A DNA stretch of 40,441 nucleotides from contig NZ_VMQS01000005.1 of assembly GCF_007625055.1 (NCBI RefSeq), positions 27,466-67,906 of the forward strand, in the 5' to 3' direction. Source of the DNA: Halomonas sp. Its GTDB lineage: Bacteria > Pseudomonadota > Gammaproteobacteria > Pseudomonadales > Halomonadaceae. The position numbers and the translations under genes are program-made. The notes beneath the pieces are model-generated. The model saw only the letters and a program-made list of their open reading frames with translations. It had not been told where the DNA came from and searched no databases. Numbering within the stretch: the first letter of the stretch is position 1; each line of letters starts with the position of its first letter. Shown here in pieces: positions 8,954-18,976 of the stretch.

Positions 8954-9745
8954 ATGAACGTTACGATTAAAACGCCTGCTGAAATCGACAAGATGCGCGA
9001 AGCGGGCCGCCAGGCGGCTCGTGTTTTCGAAATGATCACACCTTATGTCAAAGAAGGCGTCTCGACGGGTGAAATTGACCGCCGCTGCCATCAATTCATT
9101 GTCGATGAACTGGGTTCCACCCCGGCACCCCTCAATTACCATGGCTTTCCCAAGGCGACCTGCACGTCGATCAATCATGTGGTGTGTCATGGCATCCCTG
9201 ACGATGAGAAAAAGCTAAAGAACGGCGACATCATGAATCTGGATATCACTGTCAAGACGGCAGACGGCTATCATGGCGATTCCAGCGTCATGTTCGTGAT
9301 TGGCGACAGCATTCAGGGCGAGCGCCTCAGTCGCGTGACCCAGGAATGCCTGTATAGAAGCATTGCGGCAATCAGACCCGGCGTTCATCTTTCCGAGCTG
9401 GCACGGGTGATCCAGAAGCACGCCGAGGGGCACGGCTATTCCGTGGTTCGTGACTTCTGCGGACACGGCATTGGCGCAAGCTTTCATGAAGAACCCCAGT
9501 TCCTGCACTATGATGGCTATGCGCCCGACGCTGATATCGCACTTGCGCCTGGCATGTGCTTCACCATTGAACCGATGATCAATGTGGGTGGTTATAAAAC
9601 CAAGGTATTGCGCGATGGCTGGACCGCGGTCACCAAGGACCGCAGCTTGTCAGCCCAATGGGAACATACCTTGCTGGTGACCGAGAGCGGCGTGGAAGTA
9701 CTGACCGCTCGTGACGATGAAGACATGAGCTTTCTGGGCGCCTGA
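8954..9745 (+). CDS. map: Methionine aminopeptidase, type I
   Basis: Map removes the N-terminal Met from nascent proteins. The 263-residue sequence has the pita-bread fold motifs with the five metal ligands in order: D97 in NLDIT, D109 in HGDSS, the His in GHGIGASFHEEP, Glu in FTIEPM and Glu in QWEHTLLVT. The substrate His79 in HVVCHGIP is present. It is divergent from rpsB and its stop shares one base with the glnD start (TGATG), so glnD is probably coupled to it. Confidence 0.97.
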   Translation: MNVTIKTPAEIDKMREAGRQAARVFEMITPYVKEGVSTGEIDRRCHQFIVDELGSTPAPLNYHGFPKATCTSINHVVCHGIPDDEKKLKNGDIMNLDITVKTADGYHGDSSVMFVIGDSIQGERLSRVTQECLYRSIAAIRPGVHLSELARVIQKHAEGHGYSVVRDFCGHGIGASFHEEPQFLHYDGYAPDADIALAPGMCFTIEPMINVGGYKTKVLRDGWTAVTKDRSLSAQWEHTLLVTESGVEVLTARDDEDMSFLGA

Positions 9746-12420
9746 TGCTACTTCACCATTACCGCTTCCAACCCGATCGGTCGCTTCTCAACCTGGATGC
9801 CTTCAAGGCTGAAATGGCGGGATCGCGTTCACCGATTGCGCCCTTCAAGGCTGCCCTGCGTGACCTTCAGGAACGCCTGGATGAGCGCTTCCGTGCTGGC
9901 GCTGATATCCGCGATCTGGTGCGCGGGCGTGCCTGGTACATGGACCAGCTGCTGGCCATCGCCTGGGAACAGCATGCCTGGCCGGATGACGGCATTGCCC
10001 TGATTGCCGTCGGCGGCTATGGGCGCGGTGAACTGCACCCGCATTCTGATATCGATTTGCTCCTGCTGCTTGAAAACGACGACGATACCCCTTACCGCGA
10101 ACCGCTGAGCGCTTTCATTACCTTCCTGTGGGATATTGGCCTGGATATTGGCCACAGTGTCCGTTCTCTCAACGACTGCGAGCGGGAATCAAATGACGAT
10201 GTCACCGTGATCACCAACCTGCTCGAATCACGCCTGATTGCCGGACCCAAGCGACTGCGTCAGGCCATGCGCCAGCGCCTGAGCGCAGACCGCCTGTGGC
10301 CGGCTGACCGGTTTTTTGAAGCCAAATGGCAAGAGCAGATTGCCCGTCACTACCGTTACAACAACTCTGAATACCACCTCGAGCCCAACCTGAAGAGCTC
10401 ACCGGGCGGGCTGCGCGATATCCAGATGATTGGCTGGGTGGCCAAACGCCATTTCGGTACCGAAAAATACGCGGATATTGTTGCCAACGGCTTTATGAAT
10501 GACGCTGAGCTGCGCATTCTCAGCCAGGGCCAGGCGTTCCTGTGGCAGGTACGCTATGCCCTGCACATGTTGACAGGGCGCGCTGAAGACCGCTTGCTGT
10601 TTGATCATCAACGCACCATTGCCGAGCTGTTTGGCTTTCGTGACACGCCTGAGCGTCTGGCTGTTGAACAGTTCATGAAGCGCTACTATCGCCATGTCAC
10701 GGCCCTGGCCGGGCTCAACGACATGCTGCTACAGCATTTCGACGAAGTAATTCTGCGCGGACAGCAATCGCTTGAAACCGTGGTGCTCAACGAGCGGTTC
10801 GAAACCAAGGGCGGCTATATTCAGGCGCGCTCACGCACCCTGTTCCGCGACAAGCCATCGGCCATGCTGGAGCTCTTTTTGATGATGGCCCAGCATCCGG
10901 AAATCGAAGGCGTGCGCGCCGACACCATTCGCCTGATTCGCGATCACCGCCATCAGATTGATGACCACTACCGCGAAGACCCGCTTCATCAACGCCTGTT
11001 CCTGGCGCTGCTGCGCTCTCCCGGCAATGTGCCACGTCAGTTGCGCCGCATGAACCGCTACGGCATTCTCGGCAAATACCTGCCGGAATTTGGCCGTGCG
11101 GTGGGCCTGATGCAACATGATCTGTTTCATATCTACACCGTGGATGCGCACACGCTGCGCCTGCTCAAGTTCCTGCACGGCTTTCGCAAACCCGAATGCA
11201 AGAAAGAATTTCCTGTCGCCGCCGCCCTGATGCCTCAGCTGCCCAAGCTTGACCTTTTGTGGATTGCCGGGCTTTTCCACGATGTGGGCAAGGGGCGCGG
11301 CGGCGACCATTCGGTGATTGGTGCCCAGGATGTCGAGCAGTTCTGTTTGCGCCATCGCCTCTCAAGCCCTGATACCAGCCTGGTGCGCTGGTTGGTAGAG
11401 CATCATCTGCTGATGTCGATGACCGCCCAGAAACGCGACATCACCGACCCGGACGTCATCCGCGACTTTGCCCTGACGGTGCGCAACGAAAGCCGCCTGG
11501 ATTACCTGTACGTGCTGACGGTCGCCGACATCAATGCCACCAACCCTACGTTATGGAACGGTTGGCGCGCTTCCTTGCTACGTCAGCTGCATGCGGAAAC
11601 CAAGCGGGCCTTGCGGCGAGGTCTCAAGAACCCGCCCGACCGAGACGACTGGGTACGCGAAACCCGCACTGAGGCACGTTCACTGCTGAACACCATGGGA
11701 ATCGCCTCCGAACAGATTGATCCCCTGTGGGATTCCCTGGGTGAAGACTACTTTCTCCAGTATGCGCCCAGCGAAATTGCCTGGCAGACCCAGGGCATCC
11801 TGGCCCACCAGCCCGAACAGCTTCCCCTGGTACTGGTCAGCGCCCCGGCCAAGGGCATGACAGAAGGCGGCACCAAGGTATTTATCCACACCCGCTCGGT
11901 CGACGACCTGTTTGCCGCCACCGCCGCGGCGATGGAACAGCTCGGGCTGTCCATCCATGATGCCAGGATTGCCACCTCCAACAATAACTGGACGCTGAAT
12001 ACCTTTATTGTCCTGGATCATCAGGGCCACGCGATCTCGGAGCCCGAACGCATCGAGGAGATGCGTCGTCATCTGGTCGAGGAGCTCGACGACCCGGATG
12101 ACTACCCGACTATTGTGTCGCGCCACACCCCCCGCCAGCTCAAGCACTTCAAGGTTACCACTGAAGTGCTGATCGAACAGGATCCGGCCAACGAACGCAC
12201 CCTTGTAGAGCTTAGCGCCCCTGACCGCCCGGGGCTGCTGGCGCGCGTCGGGCGTATTTTCATGGAACAGGATATCGCCCTGTCCGCGGCCAAGATTGCC
12301 ACCCTGGGGGAGCGGGTCGAGGATGTTTTCTTTATCACCACCAAGGCCGGTGAGCCACTGACCGACCCTGAATGCCAGCAGCAATTGCGTGAACAGTTGA
12401 TCGATGTGCTCAGCGTCTGA
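9745..12420 (+). CDS. glnD: Bifunctional uridylyltransferase/uridylyl-removing enzyme GlnD
   Basis: GlnD senses glutamine and adds UMP to, or removes it from, PII proteins, setting glutamine synthetase activity and nitrogen gene expression. The 891-residue protein has the nucleotidyltransferase motif GGYGRGELHPHSDID (90-104). A GlnD linker region follows, then an HD hydrolase domain (LFHDVGKG, His512-Asp513). Two C-terminal ACT domains start near 693 and 818 (TLVELSAPDRPGLLARVG). All catalytic motifs are intact and the length is normal. The ATG overlaps the map stop by one base. Confidence 0.97.
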   Translation: MLLHHYRFQPDRSLLNLDAFKAEMAGSRSPIAPFKAALRDLQERLDERFRAGADIRDLVRGRAWYMDQLLAIAWEQHAWPDDGIALIAVGGYGRGELHPHSDIDLLLLLENDDDTPYREPLSAFITFLWDIGLDIGHSVRSLNDCERESNDDVTVITNLLESRLIAGPKRLRQAMRQRLSADRLWPADRFFEAKWQEQIARHYRYNNSEYHLEPNLKSSPGGLRDIQMIGWVAKRHFGTEKYADIVANGFMNDAELRILSQGQAFLWQVRYALHMLTGRAEDRLLFDHQRTIAELFGFRDTPERLAVEQFMKRYYRHVTALAGLNDMLLQHFDEVILRGQQSLETVVLNERFETKGGYIQARSRTLFRDKPSAMLELFLMMAQHPEIEGVRADTIRLIRDHRHQIDDHYREDPLHQRLFLALLRSPGNVPRQLRRMNRYGILGKYLPEFGRAVGLMQHDLFHIYTVDAHTLRLLKFLHGFRKPECKKEFPVAAALMPQLPKLDLLWIAGLFHDVGKGRGGDHSVIGAQDVEQFCLRHRLSSPDTSLVRWLVEHHLLMSMTAQKRDITDPDVIRDFALTVRNESRLDYLYVLTVADINATNPTLWNGWRASLLRQLHAETKRALRRGLKNPPDRDDWVRETRTEARSLLNTMGIASEQIDPLWDSLGEDYFLQYAPSEIAWQTQGILAHQPEQLPLVLVSAPAKGMTEGGTKVFIHTRSVDDLFAATAAAMEQLGLSIHDARIATSNNNWTLNTFIVLDHQGHAISEPERIEEMRRHLVEELDDPDDYPTIVSRHTPRQLKHFKVTTEVLIEQDPANERTLVELSAPDRPGLLARVGRIFMEQDIALSAAKIATLGERVEDVFFITTKAGEPLTDPECQQQLREQLIDVLSV

Positions 12421-12432
12421 ATCCGCGGGTGT

Positions 12433-12461
12433 TTGAGCTCGCCTGGCGCCTTGCCTATAAT
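12433..12461 (+). promoter_or_regulatory. Promoter for the dap cluster
   Basis: TTGAGC and a perfect TATAAT are separated by 17 bases, 51 bases ahead of the dapC ATG. This is the best sigma-70 promoter on the plus strand of the window and starts a unit separate from map-glnD. Confidence 0.65.
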
Positions 12462-12511
12462 CGACTGGCATTTCCCATTTCATAACGCTGCACTCTGGCC
12501 ACTGGACGCTC

Positions 12512-13708
12512 ATGAACCCTGATCTCGACGCCTTGCACCCTTATCCGTTTGAAAAGCTGGCCGCTCTCAAGGCGGCACTTTCTCCCTCGTCGGATCTGGC
12601 GCACATTCCACTGACCATCGGTGAACCGCAGCATGCGCCCTATGCGGCAGCACTTGAAGCACTGCATGCCCATCAGACAGAATTTGCCCGCTATCCGGCA
12701 ACAGCCGGTCTGCCGGCCCTGCGTGAGACCATTGCCGGTTGGGCCAGCCAGCGATTCGGGCTTGAGGGACTCGACCCGGATTCCCAGGTACTGCCGGTCA
12801 ACGGCACCCGGGAAGCCATTTTTGCCTTTGTGCAGACGGCTCTTGACCGTAACCGTGCTGCCCGGGTGGCTGTCCCCAACCCTTTCTACCAGATCTATGA
12901 AGGCGCCACCCTGCTGGCCGGCGGTCAGCCGCTATATCTCGACTGCACGGCAGAAAACGGCTTCCGCCCGGATTTCAGTGCGGTGCCCGCGGACACCTGG
13001 CGAGACGTCCAGCTGGTTTTCGTGTGCTCACCGGGCAACCCGACCGGCGCCGTGACTTCCCTTGAGGACTACCAGCAGCTCATTGCCCTGGCTGATGAGC
13101 ACGACTTCCTGATCGCCTCTGACGAATGCTATTCGGAACTCTATCTGGATGAAGCGGCCCCACCCCCCGGGCTGCTGCAGGCATGCGCTTCACTTGGCCG
13201 CCACGACTACCGTCGCTGCATGGTCTTTCATTCGCTTTCCAAGCGCTCAAACCTGCCGGGGCTGCGCTCCGGTTTTGTCGCGGGTGATGCGGATCTGCTG
13301 ACCCCGTTCAAGCGCTACCGCACCTATCATGGCTGTGCCATGTCACTGCCCCTGCAACACGCCTCTATCGCCGCCTGGCAGGATGAAGCCCATGTGCTGG
13401 ATAACCGTGAAGCGTATCGCGAGAAATTCGCCGCAGTCACCGCTGAACTCGCGCCGGTCATGGATTTCCCGACACCTGAAGCAAGTTTTTATCTCTGGCC
13501 AGCCGTGCCGGACGGTGATGATATAGCTTTCACCCAGCGCCTGTATGAAGACATGCACGTCAGTGTCCTGCCCGGCAGCCTGATGGGGCGCCCCGGCCCT
13601 GATGGCGTTAACCCGGGCAGCGGCCGGCTGCGTCTGGCGCTGGTGGCCGATGTTGGCTCCACTCGGGAAGCCGCTGAACGGATCCGCCGCCTGGTGGAGC
13701 GCGGCTGA
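12512..13708 (+). CDS. dapC: Succinyldiaminopimelate transaminase
   Basis: DapC is a PLP enzyme that makes N-succinyl-LL-diaminopimelate from its 2-oxo precursor with glutamate, in lysine and peptidoglycan synthesis. The 398-residue sequence is a fold type I class I/II aminotransferase. It has VNGTREAIF, CSPGNPTGAV, SDECYSELY and the PLP lysine in HSLSKRSNLPGLRSG (Lys244). The start NPDLDALHPYPFEKL, with TIGEPQHAP, is typical of the proteobacterial DapC group rather than of ArgD. The position ahead of dapD and dapE supports the role. Confidence 0.9.
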   Translation: MNPDLDALHPYPFEKLAALKAALSPSSDLAHIPLTIGEPQHAPYAAALEALHAHQTEFARYPATAGLPALRETIAGWASQRFGLEGLDPDSQVLPVNGTREAIFAFVQTALDRNRAARVAVPNPFYQIYEGATLLAGGQPLYLDCTAENGFRPDFSAVPADTWRDVQLVFVCSPGNPTGAVTSLEDYQQLIALADEHDFLIASDECYSELYLDEAAPPPGLLQACASLGRHDYRRCMVFHSLSKRSNLPGLRSGFVAGDADLLTPFKRYRTYHGCAMSLPLQHASIAAWQDEAHVLDNREAYREKFAAVTAELAPVMDFPTPEASFYLWPAVPDGDDIAFTQRLYEDMHVSVLPGSLMGRPGPDGVNPGSGRLRLALVADVGSTREAAERIRRLVERG

Positions 13709-13756
13709 CAGGCCCCTGCATTGCCCTGATTACCGACTGAACCTGGAGAAGACGCC

Positions 13757-14095
13757 ATGCTGACGCTTTATATCATCAAGAACTGCGATACCTGCCGTAA
13801 GGCGCAGAAGGCGCTGGACGCCAAAGGAATACCTTACAAGACCCACGACCTGCGTGACGATGGCCTGTCGGCGGCACTGCTTGAACATATCCTCCATCGC
13901 GTGCCGCTGGTCGAGGCCATTAACAAGCGCAGCAAGACCTGGCGGGAACTGTCTGCCGAAGAAAAGGATTACGATGCCAACTCGGCGCGGCAGTTGATTC
14001 TCAAGCATCCCACACTGCTGAAGCGTCCGCTGCTGGAAGTCGATGACGACACCATCCTTGTTGGCTACAAGGACGGCGATTACGACAAGCTCTAA
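13757..14095 (+). CDS. ArsC/Spx-like small reductase (YffB family)
   Basis: This 112-residue thioredoxin-fold protein belongs to the ArsC/Spx superfamily. It has CDTC (Cys10, Cys13) near the N-terminus, then the KGIPYKTHDLRDDG segment and a late RPLLEV motif. The closest group by pattern is YffB, found beside dapE in E. coli and near dapD/dapE in pseudomonads. The biochemical role is not established; arsenate reduction is unlikely to be its main job. GGAG lies nine bases before the ATG. It sits between dapC and dapD and is probably in the same transcript. Confidence 0.85.
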   Translation: MLTLYIIKNCDTCRKAQKALDAKGIPYKTHDLRDDGLSAALLEHILHRVPLVEAINKRSKTWRELSAEEKDYDANSARQLILKHPTLLKRPLLEVDDDTILVGYKDGDYDKL

Positions 14096-14154
14096 AAGAG
14101 CAACTCACTGGCCCCAACCCGATCATTCACTGACACAACCAAGGAAGCACCCCT

Positions 14155-15180
14155 ATGCTGAGCTTTGCGCTTGGAATCGGCACCCAGAATACTCAAGGTG
14201 ACTGGCTGGAAATTTACTATCCTGCCCCTGTGTTGAACCCGGATGACAGCCTTGTCGAAGCGGCCCAGAAGGCCCTGGATGCACCACAAGGAACGGCTGC
14301 TATCAGTTTTCTGCCTGAAGACTGCCCGGCGCTGGCAAAGGCTCTCGAAACCGCGGGCCATCCGGCTCAGGCAGAGCTTGCCGACTCTCTGGGCGTCAGC
14401 CACCGCCCGCTGGTCGCCATGTTTATCGATACCGACCAGCCACCGCAGACAGCGCCGGAGGTATACCTTAAGCTTCACCTGCTCTCACACCGCCTGGTCA
14501 AGCCTCACGGCCTGGACCTTACCGGCATGTTTGGCCTGCTGCGCAATATAGCCTGGACCAACGAAGGCCCGATCGATATTGAGGAGCTGCCCACCCGCCG
14601 TTTGAGGGCGCGTCTTGCTGGCCGCACCCTGTCCGTTGACTGTGTCGACAAGTTCCCCAAGATGACCGATTACGTGGTGCCTGCAGGTATCCGCATTGGC
14701 GACACCTCGCGGGTACGCCTGGGCGCCTACCTGGGCGAAGGCACCACGGTGATGCACGAAGGCTTCGTCAATTTCAATGCGGGCGCCGAAGGCCCGGGCA
14801 TGATTGAAGGGCGCATTTCTGCCGGTGTGATGGTTGGCAAAGGCTCGGACCTGGGTGGTGGATGCTCTACCATGGGCACGCTTTCCGGTGGCGGCAACAT
14901 CGTCATCAAGGTGGGTGAAGGCTGCCTGATCGGCGCTAACGCTGGCATCGGTATTCCTCTGGGCGACCGATGCACGGTGGAAGCTGGCCTTTATATTACC
15001 GCTGGCGCCAAGGTCACCCTGCTGGATGACCAGAATCAGGAAGTGAAGACGGTCTCAGCCCGTGAACTGGCCGGCCAGGATGACCTGTTGCTGCGCCGCA
15101 ACTCCCAGAATGGCCGGATCGAATGCCTGACCAACAAGAGCGCTGTGGCATTGAACGAGGCATTACATGCCCATAACTGA
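14155..15180 (+). CDS. dapD: Tetrahydrodipicolinate N-succinyltransferase, long form
   Basis: DapD transfers succinyl from succinyl-CoA to tetrahydrodipicolinate in the succinylase branch of lysine synthesis. The 341-residue protein is the longer, Pseudomonas-like type (E. coli DapD has 274). A distinct N-terminal domain ([20 protein letters not shown]) precedes a left-handed beta-helix of hexapeptide repeats from about 175 to 290, for example [20 protein letters not shown] and [23 protein letters not shown] precedes the ATG. The last 14 bases overlap dapE. Confidence 0.95.
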   Translation: MLSFALGIGTQNTQGDWLEIYYPAPVLNPDDSLVEAAQKALDAPQGTAAISFLPEDCPALAKALETAGHPAQAELADSLGVSHRPLVAMFIDTDQPPQTAPEVYLKLHLLSHRLVKPHGLDLTGMFGLLRNIAWTNEGPIDIEELPTRRLRARLAGRTLSVDCVDKFPKMTDYVVPAGIRIGDTSRVRLGAYLGEGTTVMHEGFVNFNAGAEGPGMIEGRISAGVMVGKGSDLGGGCSTMGTLSGGGNIVIKVGEGCLIGANAGIGIPLGDRCTVEAGLYITAGAKVTLLDDQNQEVKTVSARELAGQDDLLLRRNSQNGRIECLTNKSAVALNEALHAHN

Positions 15181-16351
15181 GCCGGATGCCCTGTCACCGA
15201 CGTTACAGCTGGCGTTTGATCTGCTACGCCGCCCTTCGGTGACCCCCGATGACGAAGGCTGTCAGGACGTCCTGATCGAGCGCCTGGAGGCGCTCGGTTT
15301 TCATATCGAAAAGCTGCCCTTTGGCGATGTTGATAACTTCTGGGCGATGCGCGGCCACCACGGCCCCGTACTGGCGTTTGCCGGGCATACGGATGTGGTG
15401 CCCAGCGGGCCGTCAACCCACTGGGAGTTTCCGCCATTTGAACCGTGTATCGATGACCATGGCATGCTGTGCGGCCGAGGGGCTTCCGACATGAAGGGCA
15501 GCCTGGCCGCCATGATCACCGCCGTTGAACATTTTGTTGGGCAGTACCCGGATCATGACGGCCGCATTGCCTTTCTGATCACCTCGGATGAAGAAGGCCC
15601 AGCCATCGATGGCACCCGCGCCGTGGTCGAACATCTGCGCGAAACCCACGAACGGCTGGATTACTGCATCGTCGGTGAGCCGTCTTCAACCCGTGAGCTG
15701 GGCGACATGATCAAGAACGGTCGCCGCGGCTCACTGGGGGGTGTGCTGCATGTCAAGGGCATACAGGGTCACGTGGCCTATCCTCATCTGGCCCGCAACC
15801 CGATTCATCAGGCCCTGCCCGCTCTGGATGCGCTAGCCAATGAACGCTGGGATCACGGCAACGCGTTTTTCCCGGCCACCAGCTTCCAGGTGTCCAATAT
15901 CCGCGCAGGTTCGGGGGCCACCAATGTGATTCCGGGTGAGGTGGAAGTGATATTCAACTTCCGCTTTTCCACTGAAGTCACCCATGAGCAACTTCAGACG
16001 CGTACCACCGCCATCCTTGATGCTCATGGGCTTGAATACAGCCTGGACTGGACGCTTAACGGCGACCCCTTCCTGACCGCTGAAGGTGCCCTGGTGGATG
16101 CGGCTATTCAGGGCGTTGAAGCGGTGACCGGTCGGCGCCCGGCCCTCTCTACATCGGGCGGTACCTCTGATGGCCGCTTTATTGCCACGCTCGGTGCCCA
16201 GGTAGTGGAACTCGGTCCGCTCAATGACACCATCCATAAGGTCAACGAGCGCGTTCGCGCCGCGGATCTGGATGATCTCAGCCGCATTTATGCTGCCACG
16301 CTGGAAGCGCTGTTTATCGCGCCTGAAAGCCACTCAAAAGGGACTGCATGA
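15167..16351 (+). CDS. dapE: Succinyl-diaminopimelate desuccinylase
   Basis: DapE is the zinc enzyme that frees LL-diaminopimelate from its succinyl form. The 394-residue M20 peptidase-fold protein has HTDVVPSGP (His74, Asp76), [14 protein letters not shown] with the bridging Asp, and the catalytic Glu pair in [13 protein letters not shown] dimerisation lid domain sits in the middle, and the last metal His is near the C-terminus ([10 protein letters not shown]). GAGG lies six bases before the ATG inside dapD. The stop overlaps the next gene in ATGA. Confidence 0.96.
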   Translation: MPITEPDALSPTLQLAFDLLRRPSVTPDDEGCQDVLIERLEALGFHIEKLPFGDVDNFWAMRGHHGPVLAFAGHTDVVPSGPSTHWEFPPFEPCIDDHGMLCGRGASDMKGSLAAMITAVEHFVGQYPDHDGRIAFLITSDEEGPAIDGTRAVVEHLRETHERLDYCIVGEPSSTRELGDMIKNGRRGSLGGVLHVKGIQGHVAYPHLARNPIHQALPALDALANERWDHGNAFFPATSFQVSNIRAGSGATNVIPGEVEVIFNFRFSTEVTHEQLQTRTTAILDAHGLEYSLDWTLNGDPFLTAEGALVDAAIQGVEAVTGRRPALSTSGGTSDGRFIATLGAQVVELGPLNDTIHKVNERVRAADLDDLSRIYAATLEALFIAPESHSKGTA

Positions 16352-16737
16352 TGGAGCCGTACCCGGATATCGAAATCTACCTGGCTCAGGCATCCCATGA
16401 TGCACTCAATGCCTGGCTGGGTGACGTTCTCAAAGCTCCGCCGCTGGCCCCGGCGGGCAAGCAGCGCTGGCGCACCCAGGGCCTGTATAACGGGCATGGT
16501 GTGCCCATTCTGCTGGTCGAAAATGCCGCCGACGGCTATTCCAGCCTATGGTTCGATAGCCCCCACATGCCCTGGCACACGGATCAGGAGGCAGCTCAGG
16601 AAGCCGCTGACGTACTCCAGCTCGAGGTACGCTGCTCAATGGGTGGATGGCATCCCGGAGCTGACCCCGACCGTTTCTGGCAGGTACTTCCCGGCGGCAA
16701 GGAAGGCGTCATTCATTGGCCGGATTCCGGCCGCTGA
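16348..16737 (+). CDS. Unknown protein coupled to dapE
   Basis: I do not recognise this 129-residue protein. It begins [20 protein letters not shown], has no signal peptide or membrane segment, and is rich in Trp and Pro in its second half ([29 protein letters not shown]). The single Cys lies in EVRCSMGG. The start overlaps the dapE stop by 4 bases, so it is translated with dapE. Codon use looks like its neighbours. The tight coupling suggests a conserved partner of the dap genes or an unrelated passenger; sequence alone does not decide. Confidence 0.8.
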   Translation: MMEPYPDIEIYLAQASHDALNAWLGDVLKAPPLAPAGKQRWRTQGLYNGHGVPILLVENAADGYSSLWFDSPHMPWHTDQEAAQEAADVLQLEVRCSMGGWHPGADPDRFWQVLPGGKEGVIHWPDSGR

Positions 16738-16773
16738 TCATGGCATCGTCCCGTGTTATCCATCCCGAAACGC

Positions 16774-16801
16774 CAACGGCCCCGCAAAAGCGAGGCCGTT
16801 G
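16774..16801. terminator. Hairpin between convergent genes
   Basis: CAACGGCC and GGCCGTTG form an 8-bp stem with an inner CGC-AAAA-GCG stem. It lies between the end of the dapE-coupled gene and the convergent cold-shock gene. There is no long T run on either side, so intrinsic termination is likely but not certain. Confidence 0.5.
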
Positions 16802-16825
16802 AACCGGGTGTGGCCATTCAGTCAG

Positions 16826-17386
16826 TCAATCAATAATACTGACGTCATCGGCTTGTAAGCCGCGATCATTTTCAATCACGTAGTAGCGCACTATCTGCCC
16901 TTCCGTGAGCATACGTGGCCCACGCCCGCGAATAGCGCGAAAATGCACAAATACGTCTTCGCCATTATCGCGGGTTATAAACCCATATCCTTTGTTGGTG
17001 TTAAACCACTTTACTTCACCGTCTTCACGACCATCATTGGGATCAATGACCTCTTCATCATCGTCATATTGCGAATCATCTTCATCTGACTCGGGCTGGG
17101 CGACAGGCTGTCGCGCAGCCGGCTTGGCCACAGGTGCCACGTCGGGTGTTACCAGCATCGGCGGTGCCAGCGCGGCAGCGCCTAATGCGCCCAACAGAAT
17201 GACAATAAAGCTGCCAACGGCAACCGCCAGGTAAATGCTGGCGATACCGCTTACCGCCAGTTCAGATATCAAGGATGCTGCAAGCTCCGCGTTGAACATG
17301 TACATCATGGCAGTCAGCAGCAAGGGCGCCGGGGCGGCAAGTAAAATACTGATAAAAACGCAGCGAAAAATAACTTTCGGATTCAT
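16826..17386 (-). CDS. Membrane-anchored cold-shock-domain protein
   Basis: The 186-residue product has two hydrophobic segments (about 4-29 and 42-72) and a Pro/Ala then very acidic linker (about 75-122, with runs of Asp and Glu). A C-terminal cold-shock domain begins at GEVKWFNTNKGYGFI (123 on). Both RNA-binding motifs are intact: KGYGFI (RNP1) and VFVHFRAI (RNP2). The arrangement puts a single-strand nucleic-acid-binding domain at the inner membrane, probably on the cytoplasmic side. I start at the ATG at 17386, just before the first helix; an in-frame TTG at 17425 is possible and neither has a strong ribosome site. The function is not known. Confidence 0.85.
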   Translation of the reverse strand: MNPKVIFRCVFISILLAAPAPLLLTAMMYMFNAELAASLISELAVSGIASIYLAVAVGSFIVILLGALGAAALAPPMLVTPDVAPVAKPAARQPVAQPESDEDDSQYDDDEEVIDPNDGREDGEVKWFNTNKGYGFITRDNGEDVFVHFRAIRGRGPRMLTEGQIVRYYVIENDRGLQADDVSIID

Positions 17387-17500
17387 AAATATAAAAAGCT
17401 CTCTTGTTGGATAGGTAACAGACAAAGGACAATATCTCGTCCTACGACTTACCGCTGCATGCTGGCAGCGGTCATACTTCTACAAGAGTGCGATGTTACC

Positions 17501-17749
17501 ATGACCGAAACATTATCGCCTGCTGAGCTTTACCAACGCATTGAAACACTTGAAACCCGCCTGGCGTTTCAGGAAGACTGGCTGGACACGCTTGATCAGG
17601 CCGTGGCCAGGCAGGGCCAGCGCCTGGATCAACTGGAACGCATCAGTGACCTGATGCGTCAACGTCTGCGTGAACAGCAGCAAGGCCAGCAAACCGATAA
17701 CGAAACGGCGGCATCCCGCCCTGAGGACGAAATACCGCCGCATTATTGA
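17501..17749 (+). CDS. slyX: SlyX family protein
   Basis: This 82-residue coiled-coil protein matches SlyX: an N-terminal heptad region (ELYQRIETLETRLAFQEDWLDTL) and a C-terminal tail ending PPHY, as in E. coli. SlyX is a small cytoplasmic protein of unknown role. The ATG at 17501 is the family start; the open frame extends 14 codons upstream with no SlyX similarity. It is divergent from the cold-shock-domain gene and convergent with ald. Confidence 0.9.
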   Translation: MTETLSPAELYQRIETLETRLAFQEDWLDTLDQAVARQGQRLDQLERISDLMRQRLREQQQGQQTDNETAASRPEDEIPPHY

Positions 17750-17778
17750 CTCCTACCAGTGCCTGGCTGCTGGATGTA

Positions 17779-18894
17779 TCAGTTCACCACACTGGCAGGG
17801 TCAACGCTCTCAAGGTCAAAAGCATTGGCAACTGCCTGATAGGTGACCTGGCCGGCGTGCACATTCAGACCCGGCAGGAAATGCGGATCATCGTGCAGCG
17901 CCTGCTGCCAGCCCTTATCCGCCAGCGCCAGCACAAACGGCAGGGTGGCGTTGGTCAGCCCCTGGGTGGAGGTACGCGCCACCGCACCCGGCATGTTGGC
18001 CACGCAGTAATGCACAACGCCATCCACGATATAGGTTGGCTCGGCATGCGTGGTGGGCCTGCTGGTCTCGAAACAGCCGCCCTGGTCAATGGCCACATCA
18101 ACCAGTACGCTGCCTGGTTTCATGATGCCCAGCATCTCACGGGTAATCAGCTTCGGCGCAGCGGCGCCGGGTATCAGCACCGCACCAATGATCATGTCCG
18201 ATTCACGCGCCGCATGATCCAGCGCATCAGCGGTCGAGTAGACCGTCTTGATGCGCCCCTGATAGCGGTCGTCCAGCACCTCCAGGCGCGGTAGTGACTT
18301 GTCCAGAATGGTCACCTCCGCCCCCAGGCCCAGGGCCATACGGGCCGCATTTTCCCCCACGACGCCACCGCCAATCACCGTCACCTTGGCGGGTGCTACC
18401 CCGGGGACACCCGGCAACAGAATCCCGGCGCCACCCTGGGCTTTCTCAAGACTGTGGGCGCCGGCCTGAACCGCCATCCGTCCGGCGACCGTGCTCATCG
18501 GCGCCAGCAGCGGCAGACCGCCACGATTATCCGTGATGGTTTCGTAAGCGATACAGGTAGCACCGCTTTCTATCAACCCCTGGGTCAGCGATGCCTCTGC
18601 CGCCAGATGCAGATAGGTGAACAGAGTATGCTCAGGCTTGAGGCGTGCCACTTCTTCTGGCTGAGGCTCTTTTACCTTCAGGATCAGTTGTGCGTTGTGC
18701 CACAGCGTTTCAACATCCGCTTCAATCTGCGCACCTGCGGATTGGTAGTCAGCATCACTGAACCCTGCGCCTTCACCAGCACCTGCCTGAACCGCCAGCT
18801 GATGGCCGCGGCCTGCGAGCTCACGGGCACCTGTTGGCGTCAGCGCTACGCGATACTCATGATTCTTGATTTCCTTGGGAACGGCAATCCGCAT
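17779..18894 (-). CDS. ald: Alanine dehydrogenase
   Basis: Ald interconverts L-alanine and pyruvate plus ammonia with NAD. The 371-residue sequence begins [20 protein letters not shown], the family start. It has the substrate-site Lys in [12 protein letters not shown] and His in FTYLHLAAE, the NAD-binding glycine motif [19 protein letters not shown], and [18 protein letters not shown]. The length matches the family. CAGGAGAG precedes the ATG. It stands as a single-gene unit between slyX and the rlmI terminator. Confidence 0.96.
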   Translation of the reverse strand: MRIAVPKEIKNHEYRVALTPTGARELAGRGHQLAVQAGAGEGAGFSDADYQSAGAQIEADVETLWHNAQLILKVKEPQPEEVARLKPEHTLFTYLHLAAEASLTQGLIESGATCIAYETITDNRGGLPLLAPMSTVAGRMAVQAGAHSLEKAQGGAGILLPGVPGVAPAKVTVIGGGVVGENAARMALGLGAEVTILDKSLPRLEVLDDRYQGRIKTVYSTADALDHAARESDMIIGAVLIPGAAAPKLITREMLGIMKPGSVLVDVAIDQGGCFETSRPTTHAEPTYIVDGVVHYCVANMPGAVARTSTQGLTNATLPFVLALADKGWQQALHDDPHFLPGLNVHAGQVTYQAVANAFDLESVDPASVVN

Positions 18895-18976
18895 GGAGTC
18901 TCTCCTGTTTCAGGTGGCTTTGATGAAACCATTACAGCACAGCAGGATGCTCTTCTAATACCCGAAACAGAAAAAC

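Noticed and set aside
11680-12513. Open frame of 277 codons on the minus strand
   Set aside because: Antisense to the GlnD C-terminus, which has two intact ACT domains.
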